Notes under the pieces: model-generated
What the model was told of the DNA's origin: nothing
The model's input: the letters and a program-made list of their open reading frames with translations, nothing else
Database searches by the model: none
Shown: piece after piece, positions 1-8,506 of the stretch
Position numbering within the stretch: the first letter of the stretch is position 1
Layout: every line of letters begins with the position of its first letter
Assembly: GCA_030147505.1 (NCBI GenBank)
Contig: JASBVG010000031.1
Location: forward strand, 62,001 to 126,000
Source: Tardiphaga sp.
GTDB taxonomy: Bacteria; Pseudomonadota; Alphaproteobacteria; Rhizobiales; Xanthobacteraceae
Length of the DNA stretch: 64,000 bases
Reading direction: 5' to 3'
Position numbers and translations under genes: made by a program

Positions 1-8
1 CGGGAGCT

Positions 9-539
9 ATGAGGACGACGGCTGCTGGCCATCGTTCTCATAAGCCCGGTTTTCCCCGGTCTGCGTCGTATCGGAACTTGGATGCCCGGATGGCGCCGAA
101 GTATCACCCCATTCCTCTCTCCGGAGGCGACCGCAAGGCTCTCCGCAAGGAGCTCGGCCAAGCTCGCGCCATGACGACCGTGTTCGCGCAGCAGGCCGAA
201 GAATTCCGGGTCAAGGGCGAGGCGCTGATCCGGAAGGCTGACCAGTTGTCCTGCGAAAGCTGGAACGAGCGGATGTGGGCGGACGGCGAGCCGATAGATC
301 CGTCCCCCACCATCGACCAAGCCATCAACGGCGGCTTTCAGTGGCTCCAAATCGAGTGCTCGCGCTGCAGGACACCGAACGAGATCGACCTCGCCGCCCT
401 GCCTCATCCACCCACGACGTTCGTCCACGACCTCGCCAGCCGACTCCGATGCCGAAAATGTGCCAAACTCGGCAGGCGCCCAGCAGCGACGCTGCTGCAA
501 CTCGCGCCGCGCCCCCGCCACGCAGTGACGGATTCTTGA
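9..539 (+). CDS. Hypothetical protein with C-terminal Cys pairs
   Basis: Unrecognised 176-residue protein. The C-terminal half carries two CxxC pairs (CSRC near residue 118 and CRKC near 149), which suggests a small zinc-binding knuckle; the rest is hydrophilic with a basic tail. The frame is open to the left edge of the window, so the true start could lie outside it; ATG at 90 (residue 28) is another candidate. The stop codon directly precedes the ATG of the SRAP gene, so the two may be co-transcribed. Function is unknown. Confidence 0.6.
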   Translation: MRTTAAGHRSHKPGFPRSASYRNLDARMAPKYHPIPLSGGDRKALRKELGQARAMTTVFAQQAEEFRVKGEALIRKADQLSCESWNERMWADGEPIDPSPTIDQAINGGFQWLQIECSRCRTPNEIDLAALPHPPTTFVHDLASRLRCRKCAKLGRRPAATLLQLAPRPRHAVTDS

Positions 540-998
540 ATGTGCAATTTGTACTCGATGACGAAGAACCAGGCGGCGATCCGGCAGCTCTTCGCTGTCA
601 CGAAAGATACCGCCGGCAACCTGCCCTCCATGCCGGGCATCTTTCCGTACAAAATGGCCCCGATCGTCCGGAACGCCGACGGCGGTCGTGAACTCGCGAT
701 GCTGCGCTGGGGAATGCCCTCGTCGTCGCAGGCGATCTTCAAAAAGGCGACCACACGTGCCGAGAAGCTGACGGCCAAGGGCAAGCAGTACGACTTCAAG
801 GAGCTGTTGCGGGTGGAGCCCGACAAGGGCACGACCAACATTCGCAACACGACAAGCAAGCACTGGAAGCGCTGGTTCGGCGTCGAGCACCGGTGCATCG
901 TGCCGTTCTCATCGTTCAGCGAATTCAACAAGGACACCGGCAAATTTCCGGTGCGTCCATGTTTGTCCATTGAGCCAGGAACGCGAGGCGAACGATAA
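540..998 (+). pseudogene. Truncated SOS response-associated peptidase (SRAP/YedK-like)
   Basis: SRAP proteins (YedK/HMCES) crosslink to abasic sites in single-stranded DNA through Cys2, exposed after Met removal. Here the N-terminus begins MCNLYS, and family-like segments follow, including LRWGMPSS and RCIVPFSSFSEF. Full-length members are about 220-260 residues, but this frame stops at 152 and loses similarity just after SEFNK (around base 935). The C-terminal part, with the catalytic His region, is absent and I did not find it in any other frame downstream. It is therefore probably a broken gene, with the break marking an insertion or deletion boundary next to the Druantia region. Confidence 0.75.
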
Positions 999-1077
999 AA
1001 ACGCTATCCACGAGAAACGGTGAAAACCACACTCGTGGGTTGTGCTGAGACCCGATACGAGCGAGCAAGGGAGCGCA

Positions 1078-1734
1078 ATGACCCTGGAGCTCTTCATGCG
1101 CATCCCCGTCACCGTCCCTTATTCACACTGGCACGACCAAGCATTCAGAGCGGAAATCGAGTCTTCCTTCGATCGCGAAAGCGAACGGATGGCCATGGAC
1201 GACGAGGCTGAGTTTGGCGAGCGCTCGCTTGACGCCCAAGAATTCGAGGAGATCCTGCGCGACCTGGTCTACGAAGAAGCCGTCCTCGATGCTGCGACCG
1301 AAGATTACATCGAGGGTTTCGCTCGCGCGATGTCCGCCCGGGCGAGTTTCGTGGTCGCGCTCAAGAGGCGTAAAGGCGACGCCGACGGTGCGCCCACACG
1401 CTTGATCGACCGGGACGTCGCGATCCGCCTCGTCGGTGGCGTAGCAGCCAACGACGACGAACTCGCGTCCGCGATCGAGGATCTCTTCGCAGAACGGATC
1501 GAAGAGGAAGACTTCAAAATGGAGATTCTCGAGTACGTGGCGTGTTTCACCGACGCACTCATATGCGATCGGCTCATCAAGGAGCGGACCTTCAATAGGC
1601 ACGCAAACCGGATGCGCCGCGAAAAACACGGCCCTGCCCCTCGCACTCCGAAGCGCAAGCAGCCGCGCAAACGCCGCCCCATCCCCGGCCAGGGAGAACT
1701 GATCTTCGCAAGACCTCAAGGCAAGTCGCACTGA
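1078..1734 (+). CDS. Hypothetical acidic protein with basic tail
   Basis: A 218-residue protein of unknown function. The first two thirds are rich in Asp/Glu and predicted helical; the last about 40 residues are strongly basic (Arg/Lys/Pro). ATG at 1078 is preferred over 1042 because AAGGGAG lies a suitable distance upstream. No signal peptide or membrane segment is visible. It sits between the broken SRAP gene and a convergent MarR gene. The basic tail might contact nucleic acid, but that is a guess. Confidence 0.6.
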   Translation: MTLELFMRIPVTVPYSHWHDQAFRAEIESSFDRESERMAMDDEAEFGERSLDAQEFEEILRDLVYEEAVLDAATEDYIEGFARAMSARASFVVALKRRKGDADGAPTRLIDRDVAIRLVGGVAANDDELASAIEDLFAERIEEEDFKMEILEYVACFTDALICDRLIKERTFNRHANRMRREKHGPAPRTPKRKQPRKRRPIPGQGELIFARPQGKSH

Positions 1735-1755
1735 CAGGGCTTACAAGAAAGATGG

Positions 1756-2319
1756 CTACTGGCCATCGTTCGGATCATCGGGACCACTTGCCCGTCGGCA
1801 ATTCTCGCGCATGACGTCCATGACCTTGCGGAGGTGCGCGATCTCTTCCGCTGTCGCCCCCTCGAAGATACTTTCGTCCGCCTCACGGCGCGCCGGGCCG
1901 GTCCTTCGCAATAGCTCCATGCCTCGCCGACTCAGCTCGATCATGCTTCCGCGCTTGTCATTCTCTTTCGGATGTCTCCGGACGACGCCCGCCGCTTCGA
2001 GCTTCGCGATTTCGGAACTGATGAACTGGCTGGATACCGACAGCGACGCCGCCAAGGCACCGACGGTCACCAATCGCAGGTCCGCGATCTTCAGCATGGC
2101 ACCGTACTGAAAAGCGGTCACCCCGGCATCACGCGCGACGTGCAAACGCGCTCTCGCGACGAGTTGCGATACTTCGATGAAATCGCTGACGAGCTTCGCC
2201 GACATGCTGTAGTCCTCGCTCTCCGAGCGCGTTTCGTCCGAGGTGCGCGCTGAAGACCTGGTCTTCGCTCCGCTTGCCTCGATGTTTGCCGCCACCCGGC
2301 GTTTGCGCGTTCTTGGCAT
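1756..2319 (-). CDS. MarR-family transcriptional regulator
   Basis: A winged-helix DNA-binding repressor of the MarR type. Residues about 40-170 show the family layout: a helical dimerisation arm, a wHTH in which the recognition-helix segment reads SVSSQFISSEIAKLEAAG, then the wing with the typical D/R pair (NDKRGS) and a C-terminal dimerisation helix. The first 38 residues are Arg/Ser-rich and low-complexity. ATG at 2205 (residue 39) has a better ribosome-binding site (GAGG), so the real protein may begin there. It lies just downstream of, and on the same strand as, the Druantia operon and could regulate it, but no direct evidence is visible. The 337 bases between it and druE hold only the hairpin annotated separately. 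Confidence 0.85.
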   Translation of the reverse strand: MPRTRKRRVAANIEASGAKTRSSARTSDETRSESEDYSMSAKLVSDFIEVSQLVARARLHVARDAGVTAFQYGAMLKIADLRLVTVGALAASLSVSSQFISSEIAKLEAAGVVRRHPKENDKRGSMIELSRRGMELLRRTGPARREADESIFEGATAEEIAHLRKVMDVMRENCRRASGPDDPNDGQ

Positions 2320-2603
2320 CGGTTTCTCGTTCGCTCAGATTGCGGGCCGCGATCCAAACGACCACCGGCCTGATGGCCCGCCGCCGATTCAGTTCAAGGT
2401 CGTGAACTGAGCGGGCGGGCGCCGCAGTGCGCCCGCCCGAAACGACTGTCAATCCCACGACAAGGGCGAACGCCTCACGAATGCGCCTACCATGGGCGAC
2501 GTCGGACTCGGACGTCCAACGCGCATCTCCTTGGAGAAGCGGATGCGCAGAACGGCGCGAACGGCCGAGTGGTGAGTCGCGTTCAATGCAATAGACACCA
2601 CCG

Positions 2604-2649
2604 ATAGCAGACCGGCCCGACGGCAATCGCATAGGGCCCGGTCTGCTAT
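2604..2649 (-). terminator. Long hairpin just downstream of druE
   Basis: Inverted repeat with arms at 2604-2618 and 2634-2649 (ATAGCAGACCGG against CCGGTCTGCTAT, extended by CCC/GGG with one bulge). It begins 8 bases after the druE stop on the minus strand. There is no T-run, so it may be a weak terminator or an mRNA 3' stabiliser. Nothing else is visible between 2320 and 2656. Confidence 0.55.
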
Positions 2650-2656
2650 GATACCT

Positions 2657-5600
2657 TCAGTCGGACGGCGGAGCCGGATCCCTCCCGTCCGCCATTTCCA
2701 ACGCGCGGAGCGGGCGCCGCTCCAGATCGAAGGTGTCGATCGTGATCGCGCGGACGCCCGGCGAGTTAGCCCCCAACAGCTCCAAAAGGGACGTGTCGGC
2801 CCGCCAAAGGGGATGAATGACCACCAGCCGACGGTTCACGTGCCCGTGCCCATCGGTCTCGACCAGACACGGCAGACCCAATTCACCTGCAGGCTCCACA
2901 TGCCAGAACTGGGAGCGCATGGAGGCCACCGAGTCGGCAAGCGCGCGGGCCTTCGCGAGCCAGCCCTTCAGCTCCGGATGGGTATCGAAGTCGCCGTCCA
3001 GACCGCATTGATATTCCGGATCGGTCATCGCACGCAGGTAGGCCAGGCCAAGCCGCCAATCCAGCAGCGGGTGGTACCGGCGGTTCTGGTACTGCTGAAC
3101 GCAGATGTAGCATGACGTCGAGCACTGCGCGTCGTGATCCGGCTGCATGAAATCGACAAGCGGCCATTCATCCGGTGCATTCAGGATGTCGTCGACCATG
3201 CGCGCGATGTCCGGACGCCCGTCGGACCCGATCTGGCAGAGACGTCTGCACAGGCCGGAGCCGTTTATGAGCGTATCGGCGATCTGCAGAAGCGGCCGGC
3301 CGCGCCGAAGCCGCGGCTCCAACGCCTCGAACTCTTCGGGCGCAACGTCCAATTCCAGGGCTGCCTTCTGCACCATCAGATGCGTGGCGCTTATCGCAGC
3401 CGCCCGCGAGGCGATGTTCGTGCGAACACCGGCCTTCGCCACCAGGTCGATGTTGAGCCGCGGGTTGCATCGCATCGCCTCGACGAAGACGGCGTCGGTG
3501 GCTTTGCGTGCGAATAGACCGAATTGCCCGATTCCGTCGTCGGTCCTCAGGAATCGTCGGTTGCGAGCATCGATCGACACCTCCGTATCGATGGCCTGCG
3601 TTTCCAGACGGACGCCCCGCGGATACGTGGCGACCTCCTGATCCGTCATGATCTCGACCTGGAAAAGCTGCTGTTCGCCGAGTTCGTTCGGGCGCCCGTC
3701 GTTGAGTTGCATGATCGTGGTGCCGGCACCCGCATGAATGCGGATGCTGCCGACATCCTGCGGCGTTCCCTCGCGGGCCACCGTCGCGACGGTACGTGTC
3801 GACATCACGCCGACCTCGTCGACATCTCCTTCCTCCGGCCGGAAATCGGTCCTGAAGGCCGACGGGGAGATGTAGTGGCGGAAGTCGCCCGGCGGGACTT
3901 CGCCGTGACAATCGTCGCACCGGACGGTGGCACCGGGCCGCTCTCGTTCGTGCGTGGCGGATCCGCAGTCGGTACACCAGCCCACAAACCCGTATTCGCT
4001 GATCCAGTTCGTCATCGGCGGCTGGACAAGGATGTTTCTGCCCCGCCGCTCCGGATCGAGCAGGCTGCCGGTGAATCCGATCGCCCTGTGCTTCTGCTTG
4101 TCCTTGACGAGCATGCTGCCGGGCGCGAACTCGAAGATCGCCATATCGAGATCGCGGTCCATAGACAGCCAGGAATGCTCCTCGGTGGACCCCTTCCCCT
4201 TCGTCCGCATTCCCAGATAGAGGTTTCGGACACGGGTCGGCATGCCGTACATGGGCAGCAGCCCTTGTTCGGCGAGGAACTGTGCCAGGCCTGCGCTGTC
4301 CCTTGGAGCCGCGTCTCTCCGGTCCATGATCTCCTTGACCAAAGCCTCGGGCTCCGATTGCGCGAGAAGACGGTCCCGCTGGCTTTGGCTCAGGACCGCT
4401 GAATTCACGAATCCGTCCCGGACGGCCGTCGTCGAACGCAACGCTTCCAACAGGCGATCCGGCCAGGGTGACCCGGTTTCGTAGAAAGGTCCGGTCGGAA
4501 CGTACTCGCCGTGCACGTCCGGAGGCGTCAGATCGTCACCCGGGAACGGCTCGCCTCTCGAACGGCAACCGTCCCGCACCATGGAGAATGCCGCCCGCAG
4601 CCACACCTTGCGAAGCAGTCTACGGGGTATCGGATCGTGATCGACCGCGAGGAAGGGCGGAGGCGGCGCGTCGCCGGTGATGTTCTCCGGATGGCGGAAG
4701 TAGAACGCGTCGTGGCTTCGGCCGCGGCAGAAGGTCGTCACGAACGAGAAGGCCTGACCGCGGCGCCCGGCCCGGCCGACGCGCTGCTGATAGTTGAAGC
4801 GCTGCGGCGGCATGTTCGCCTGGTAGACCGTCTGCAACGACCCGATGTCGATTCCGACCTCCATCGTCGTCGTCACGGACAGCATGTCGATCTCCTCCGC
4901 GAGCCGCCCGACCTCGTTGTCCTGGCCGACGAAGATGTCCTTGAAGCGCCGCAGACGATCCGAGAAGTCTTCGGTCTGGCCACTGAGCTCCTCGCACCGC
5001 AGCCGGAAGCGCTTGATGTCCTGATCGTGTCCGCGGACGATGCGCCTGCCGAGGAAGTTGGAGTCCCACAGGGCGTCGACCACGCCGCTCGGGACGTCCG
5101 GCAGCGGCGCATAGCAACGCGTGCAGATCTGCTCGCCCCGATGAAGATGTACGCGCTCGCAGGATCCGCAACGCCAGAACGGGTCGCCGGACTGGGCGAC
5201 GCGCAGATGCAGTTTGCCGACCTCGATGACGCCGCCGAGGTGTCCGATCGTGGCAAGGTCGTCGAGAACGTCCTTCAAGCCGCTATCGGCCACCGCACCG
5301 AACACCTTGTCGGCGAACCTGCGGACGCGGTTCTTGGGCGGTACCACGTGCGGCTTGTCCCAGGTGATGAAATCGCGCTCGTCGAAGAACTTGCCTTCCC
5401 GGACCCTCGACGCGCTCGCGAACACCCGCAGCCATGCATCGAGCTTCCTGGTCTTCTCCGTCTCATCGGATGCGAGCGACGGATAGGCCAGACCGGTCTC
5501 CTCGAGCGCGAAGAACGTGTTGGCGAAGATGACGTCCTCGACCAACTCGTACTGGTTCACCATGATCTTCTTCTCGAGCTCCAGGCGGCGATCCGCCGGG

Positions 5601-8506
5601 AGATTGGGCGAAAACTGGCTGACCCCGTCCGAGCGGACGAACGCCTCCCACCAAGGCTTGTTGTCGAAGTCCTCCCGACCGACCTCGTCGAACGGGTGGA
5701 TGCCGAGTCCGACGAACTCCGCGGTGATGCGTGAAAGCGCGTGACCGCGGCTTCCGTACTGGAGAAGGAAGTCGAGCCGGATCTTCTTGGACCTCAGGTC
5801 TACATCCTTCAGTTCCTCGTCGATCCGGGTCCATTCGGCCACCTGGGCGACCATCGCCTTCATGTCACCCTTCAGCTCATCGTATATTCTTTCCCTTTCC
5901 TCCTGGCTCACATGCTTCGCCGTGGCCTCCTTGAGGCACTCCCGTGCGGCCGTCACCAGGATCTCGCGACGCAGATCTCTCAGATGAAGACGCTCGATCT
6001 CCAGCGACTGGTTCGCGGCATCCTGACGACTATCCGAGAACACGATGCTCTTGGCCTGCGCGCCGGTCGCATGCAGCAGTTCGAACAGCTCGGTGGCGAC
6101 CATCTGGGAGGCCTTTCCGACGCCGGTGCGGAATGCCCTGATCGGCGAATTGGCCCGACCGGTACGCCGCCGGAACGAGTAGTCCGTACCGCATTTCGGG
6201 CAGCAGAAGGGTTGCGCCATCCGCGGACGCACCTCCTGCCCCTTCGCGTTCCGTATCGCGTCATCCGTCTGGAAATACACGTGGCCGCCGATGTGCCCGG
6301 CAGGCACGTCGTCGCGTTCGGTCACGGCACCGGACGTCGGGTCGAGCGCCGCCTTCGTCCAGTGATCGTAGCCGCGCTCAGAAATCCGCGGCTCGGCACC
6401 CTTCGGCCAGAACACCGCGAACTGCGCCCAGGTCATCTTGTCGTAGTATTCCGAGCCAGCCTTCTCCGGAATGCCTTCCAGGTCGGCCGCTGACGGCAGC
6501 AGTTCGATGACCCGCGTGTTTCCAGCCGCCGATCCGCGCTGCCCACCGAGCAGAAGCTCCCCGCACGCTTCGCAGTACAGAAGCTCGAAGAGACGCCTGC
6601 CGCGCGCGGCGTCCGGAGCGGGCCTGCCGTGAGAGACGCCCCGCTCGATCGTCAGGTCGTCCACCCTGATGCCGGCATTGCCGAGCGCTACCGAGCCGAA
6701 GAGACCCTCGACGTTCCGGATGAAACCATGAAAGCGGAACGAAGGCAGGCCTTGCGGCGTATCGGCCCGATGTCCGTCGCTTTCCGGGAGTGCCCGGGTC
6801 AGCATCAAACCTCGCAGGGCCTTCGTCGACGCACCGTCTCCGAAGATCCGTCGGGCGACTTCGTGCACCGATGTCGCTCTGAGATTGCCTTCCACCGTGC
6901 AGGCGCTCGTCAGTATCTCCGCTGCCCGGCCTGACAGGCTCGGGACGAAATCTCCGTCCGAACGCTTCAGGCCGAAGGCCCCCGCAATCGCGTCCAACGA
7001 GCTGTCGACCGAGGCCGACAACGGCACGTCCCTGACGAGACGCTCATCCTCCGGATCGGACGCGTCGATGAGGGCTTCGAAAGGCTCCCGGGGAAGTCTC
7101 GGTACCGCGAGGTGCTCGAGGTGCGGCTCGCCGGGAACGACGCAATCCAGCCAGAAACCGGGATCCGTCGAACCGGCCTTTCCGGGACTGCTGCTGGTCC
7201 CGTATGGCGCGAAGAGATCGCGGAGATAGCGGAGGCTCTGCTCCTCGTTATCACCGTCTAGCGGCAGAGATGCGCTGGAAGCCAGAATCCGCAGCTTGTG
7301 AAGCCGCCGGGGATCGTCGAGGCCCAGGCGGTGCAGCAGCGACTTGATCAGGAAGGAAACCTCGGTTCCCGCCGATCCGCGCACCAGATGCAGCTCGTCG
7401 ACGACGAAGAACAGGTAGGCATCCGGATCGTTGGCGAGCCACTCGCGCGTGAACTCGAAGACATCGTCCTCGACCTCGCGGGACAGCATCGTTCCGAGCA
7501 TCGATGCGTTCGTGACCAGGATGTCCGGCGGTGCCCTGTGCATGTCCCAGCGGCTGACCATCTCTCCGCCGTCGATCGACGGGAAAATGAACCTGGTGGG
7601 GTCCGGCGGCCTCCTGCCGGCGGCCTCAGCCTTCCGACGCTCCTCGCGATCGTGCTCGCGTGCCGCGTCCTGATCGCCGGCGAAACGTCGCATCTCTTCA
7701 CGGAGCTCCTCGCCCCGCCGCGCTCTCCGTGCCTTTTCGCTCTTCTCCTGCGATTTTCGCGGATGCCTCTCATAACCGGTGACCGGCGTCGCACTTGTGT
7801 ACTGACCGAAGAATATTCGGTTGCCAGCGAACCGCTCGTCCATGACGGCGCGAGCCGCTTCGGAGTCCAGCGTGCGGCGGAGGCGCACCATCTGGTCATC
7901 GACTAGAGCATTCATCGGATAGAGGATGATCGCGCGCAGCGCCTTCGGCCTCTTCTGACTTTCATTGCGGCGCATGTGGACGAACGCATCGCCGCCGGCC
8001 CACCACCTTTCCTGCAGGAACCCGGCATTCGGCGCCGGCCATTTCACGGCCTCGTTGGCGATCGTCGCGAGGATCGGGAGCATGAAGCTCTCGGTCTTGC
8101 CCGAACCGGTGCCCGACGTCACGATCCCAGGGCTGCCAGGTCTCGATCCGCGGAAGAGCATCTCGACCTGATGGATGTACGGATTGTACGTCGATGCGCG
8201 CTTCACCGGTCCATCGGCGTCCTTGCCTTCGAACAGTCCGGACAGCGCAAGCTCGACGAAGGCCTCGCGTCCCTCCTGCGAAAGATGCCCCAGACGCTTG
8301 TCCGATATGACCTTCTCCAACGGATCGTCGTACTGCCGATACCGCGGGACCGGCTCGATGAACGGCGCCGTGGCGAGCGCGCCGTCCGATTCCAGGAGTT
8401 GTCGGCGCCGCTGCGCGGTGTCAGGGTCCGAAATGCGGAACGCCGTCTCCACGTATGAAATGAAGAAATCCTTGATGCGTTCGAAGCCGCCAATCGGATC
8501 AAGCAC
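2657..8506 (-). CDS. druE: Druantia type II helicase DruE
   Basis: Large SF2 helicase of 1949 residues, the conserved component of all Druantia anti-phage systems. Visible motifs are Walker A SGTGSGKTES near residue 135, a DEAD/DEAH-type box VVDELHLV near 370, the C-terminal helicase motifs with TTTMEVGIDIG and QQRVGRAGRRG, and a DUF1998-like Cys-rich end (SCYICVQQYQNRRYH). Additional CxxC pairs (CCPKC, CGSC/CTRC, CTDC/CDDC) suggest zinc-binding inserts. The start is GTG at 8506 with GGAGG at 8515-8519, overlapping the druG stop by 8 bases, so the two are translationally coupled. DISARM helicases also carry DUF1998, but no DISARM partner gene is present. Its exact biochemical role in Druantia is not established. 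Confidence 0.88.
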   Translation of the reverse strand: MLDPIGGFERIKDFFISYVETAFRISDPDTAQRRRQLLESDGALATAPFIEPVPRYRQYDDPLEKVISDKRLGHLSQEGREAFVELALSGLFEGKDADGPVKRASTYNPYIHQVEMLFRGSRPGSPGIVTSGTGSGKTESFMLPILATIANEAVKWPAPNAGFLQERWWAGGDAFVHMRRNESQKRPKALRAIILYPMNALVDDQMVRLRRTLDSEAARAVMDERFAGNRIFFGQYTSATPVTGYERHPRKSQEKSEKARRARRGEELREEMRRFAGDQDAAREHDREERRKAEAAGRRPPDPTRFIFPSIDGGEMVSRWDMHRAPPDILVTNASMLGTMLSREVEDDVFEFTREWLANDPDAYLFFVVDELHLVRGSAGTEVSFLIKSLLHRLGLDDPRRLHKLRILASSASLPLDGDNEEQSLRYLRDLFAPYGTSSSPGKAGSTDPGFWLDCVVPGEPHLEHLAVPRLPREPFEALIDASDPEDERLVRDVPLSASVDSSLDAIAGAFGLKRSDGDFVPSLSGRAAEILTSACTVEGNLRATSVHEVARRIFGDGASTKALRGLMLTRALPESDGHRADTPQGLPSFRFHGFIRNVEGLFGSVALGNAGIRVDDLTIERGVSHGRPAPDAARGRRLFELLYCEACGELLLGGQRGSAAGNTRVIELLPSAADLEGIPEKAGSEYYDKMTWAQFAVFWPKGAEPRISERGYDHWTKAALDPTSGAVTERDDVPAGHIGGHVYFQTDDAIRNAKGQEVRPRMAQPFCCPKCGTDYSFRRRTGRANSPIRAFRTGVGKASQMVATELFELLHATGAQAKSIVFSDSRQDAANQSLEIERLHLRDLRREILVTAARECLKEATAKHVSQEERERIYDELKGDMKAMVAQVAEWTRIDEELKDVDLRSKKIRLDFLLQYGSRGHALSRITAEFVGLGIHPFDEVGREDFDNKPWWEAFVRSDGVSQFSPNLPADRRLELEKKIMVNQYELVEDVIFANTFFALEETGLAYPSLASDETEKTRKLDAWLRVFASASRVREGKFFDERDFITWDKPHVVPPKNRVRRFADKVFGAVADSGLKDVLDDLATIGHLGGVIEVGKLHLRVAQSGDPFWRCGSCERVHLHRGEQICTRCYAPLPDVPSGVVDALWDSNFLGRRIVRGHDQDIKRFRLRCEELSGQTEDFSDRLRRFKDIFVGQDNEVGRLAEEIDMLSVTTTMEVGIDIGSLQTVYQANMPPQRFNYQQRVGRAGRRGQAFSFVTTFCRGRSHDAFYFRHPENITGDAPPPPFLAVDHDPIPRRLLRKVWLRAAFSMVRDGCRSRGEPFPGDDLTPPDVHGEYVPTGPFYETGSPWPDRLLEALRSTTAVRDGFVNSAVLSQSQRDRLLAQSEPEALVKEIMDRRDAAPRDSAGLAQFLAEQGLLPMYGMPTRVRNLYLGMRTKGKGSTEEHSWLSMDRDLDMAIFEFAPGSMLVKDKQKHRAIGFTGSLLDPERRGRNILVQPPMTNWISEYGFVGWCTDCGSATHERERPGATVRCDDCHGEVPPGDFRHYISPSAFRTDFRPEEGDVDEVGVMSTRTVATVAREGTPQDVGSIRIHAGAGTTIMQLNDGRPNELGEQQLFQVEIMTDQEVATYPRGVRLETQAIDTEVSIDARNRRFLRTDDGIGQFGLFARKATDAVFVEAMRCNPRLNIDLVAKAGVRTNIASRAAAISATHLMVQKAALELDVAPEEFEALEPRLRRGRPLLQIADTLINGSGLCRRLCQIGSDGRPDIARMVDDILNAPDEWPLVDFMQPDHDAQCSTSCYICVQQYQNRRYHPLLDWRLGLAYLRAMTDPEYQCGLDGDFDTHPELKGWLAKARALADSVASMRSQFWHVEPAGELGLPCLVETDGHGHVNRRLVVIHPLWRADTSLLELLGANSPGVRAITIDTFDLERRPLRALEMADGRDPAPPSD

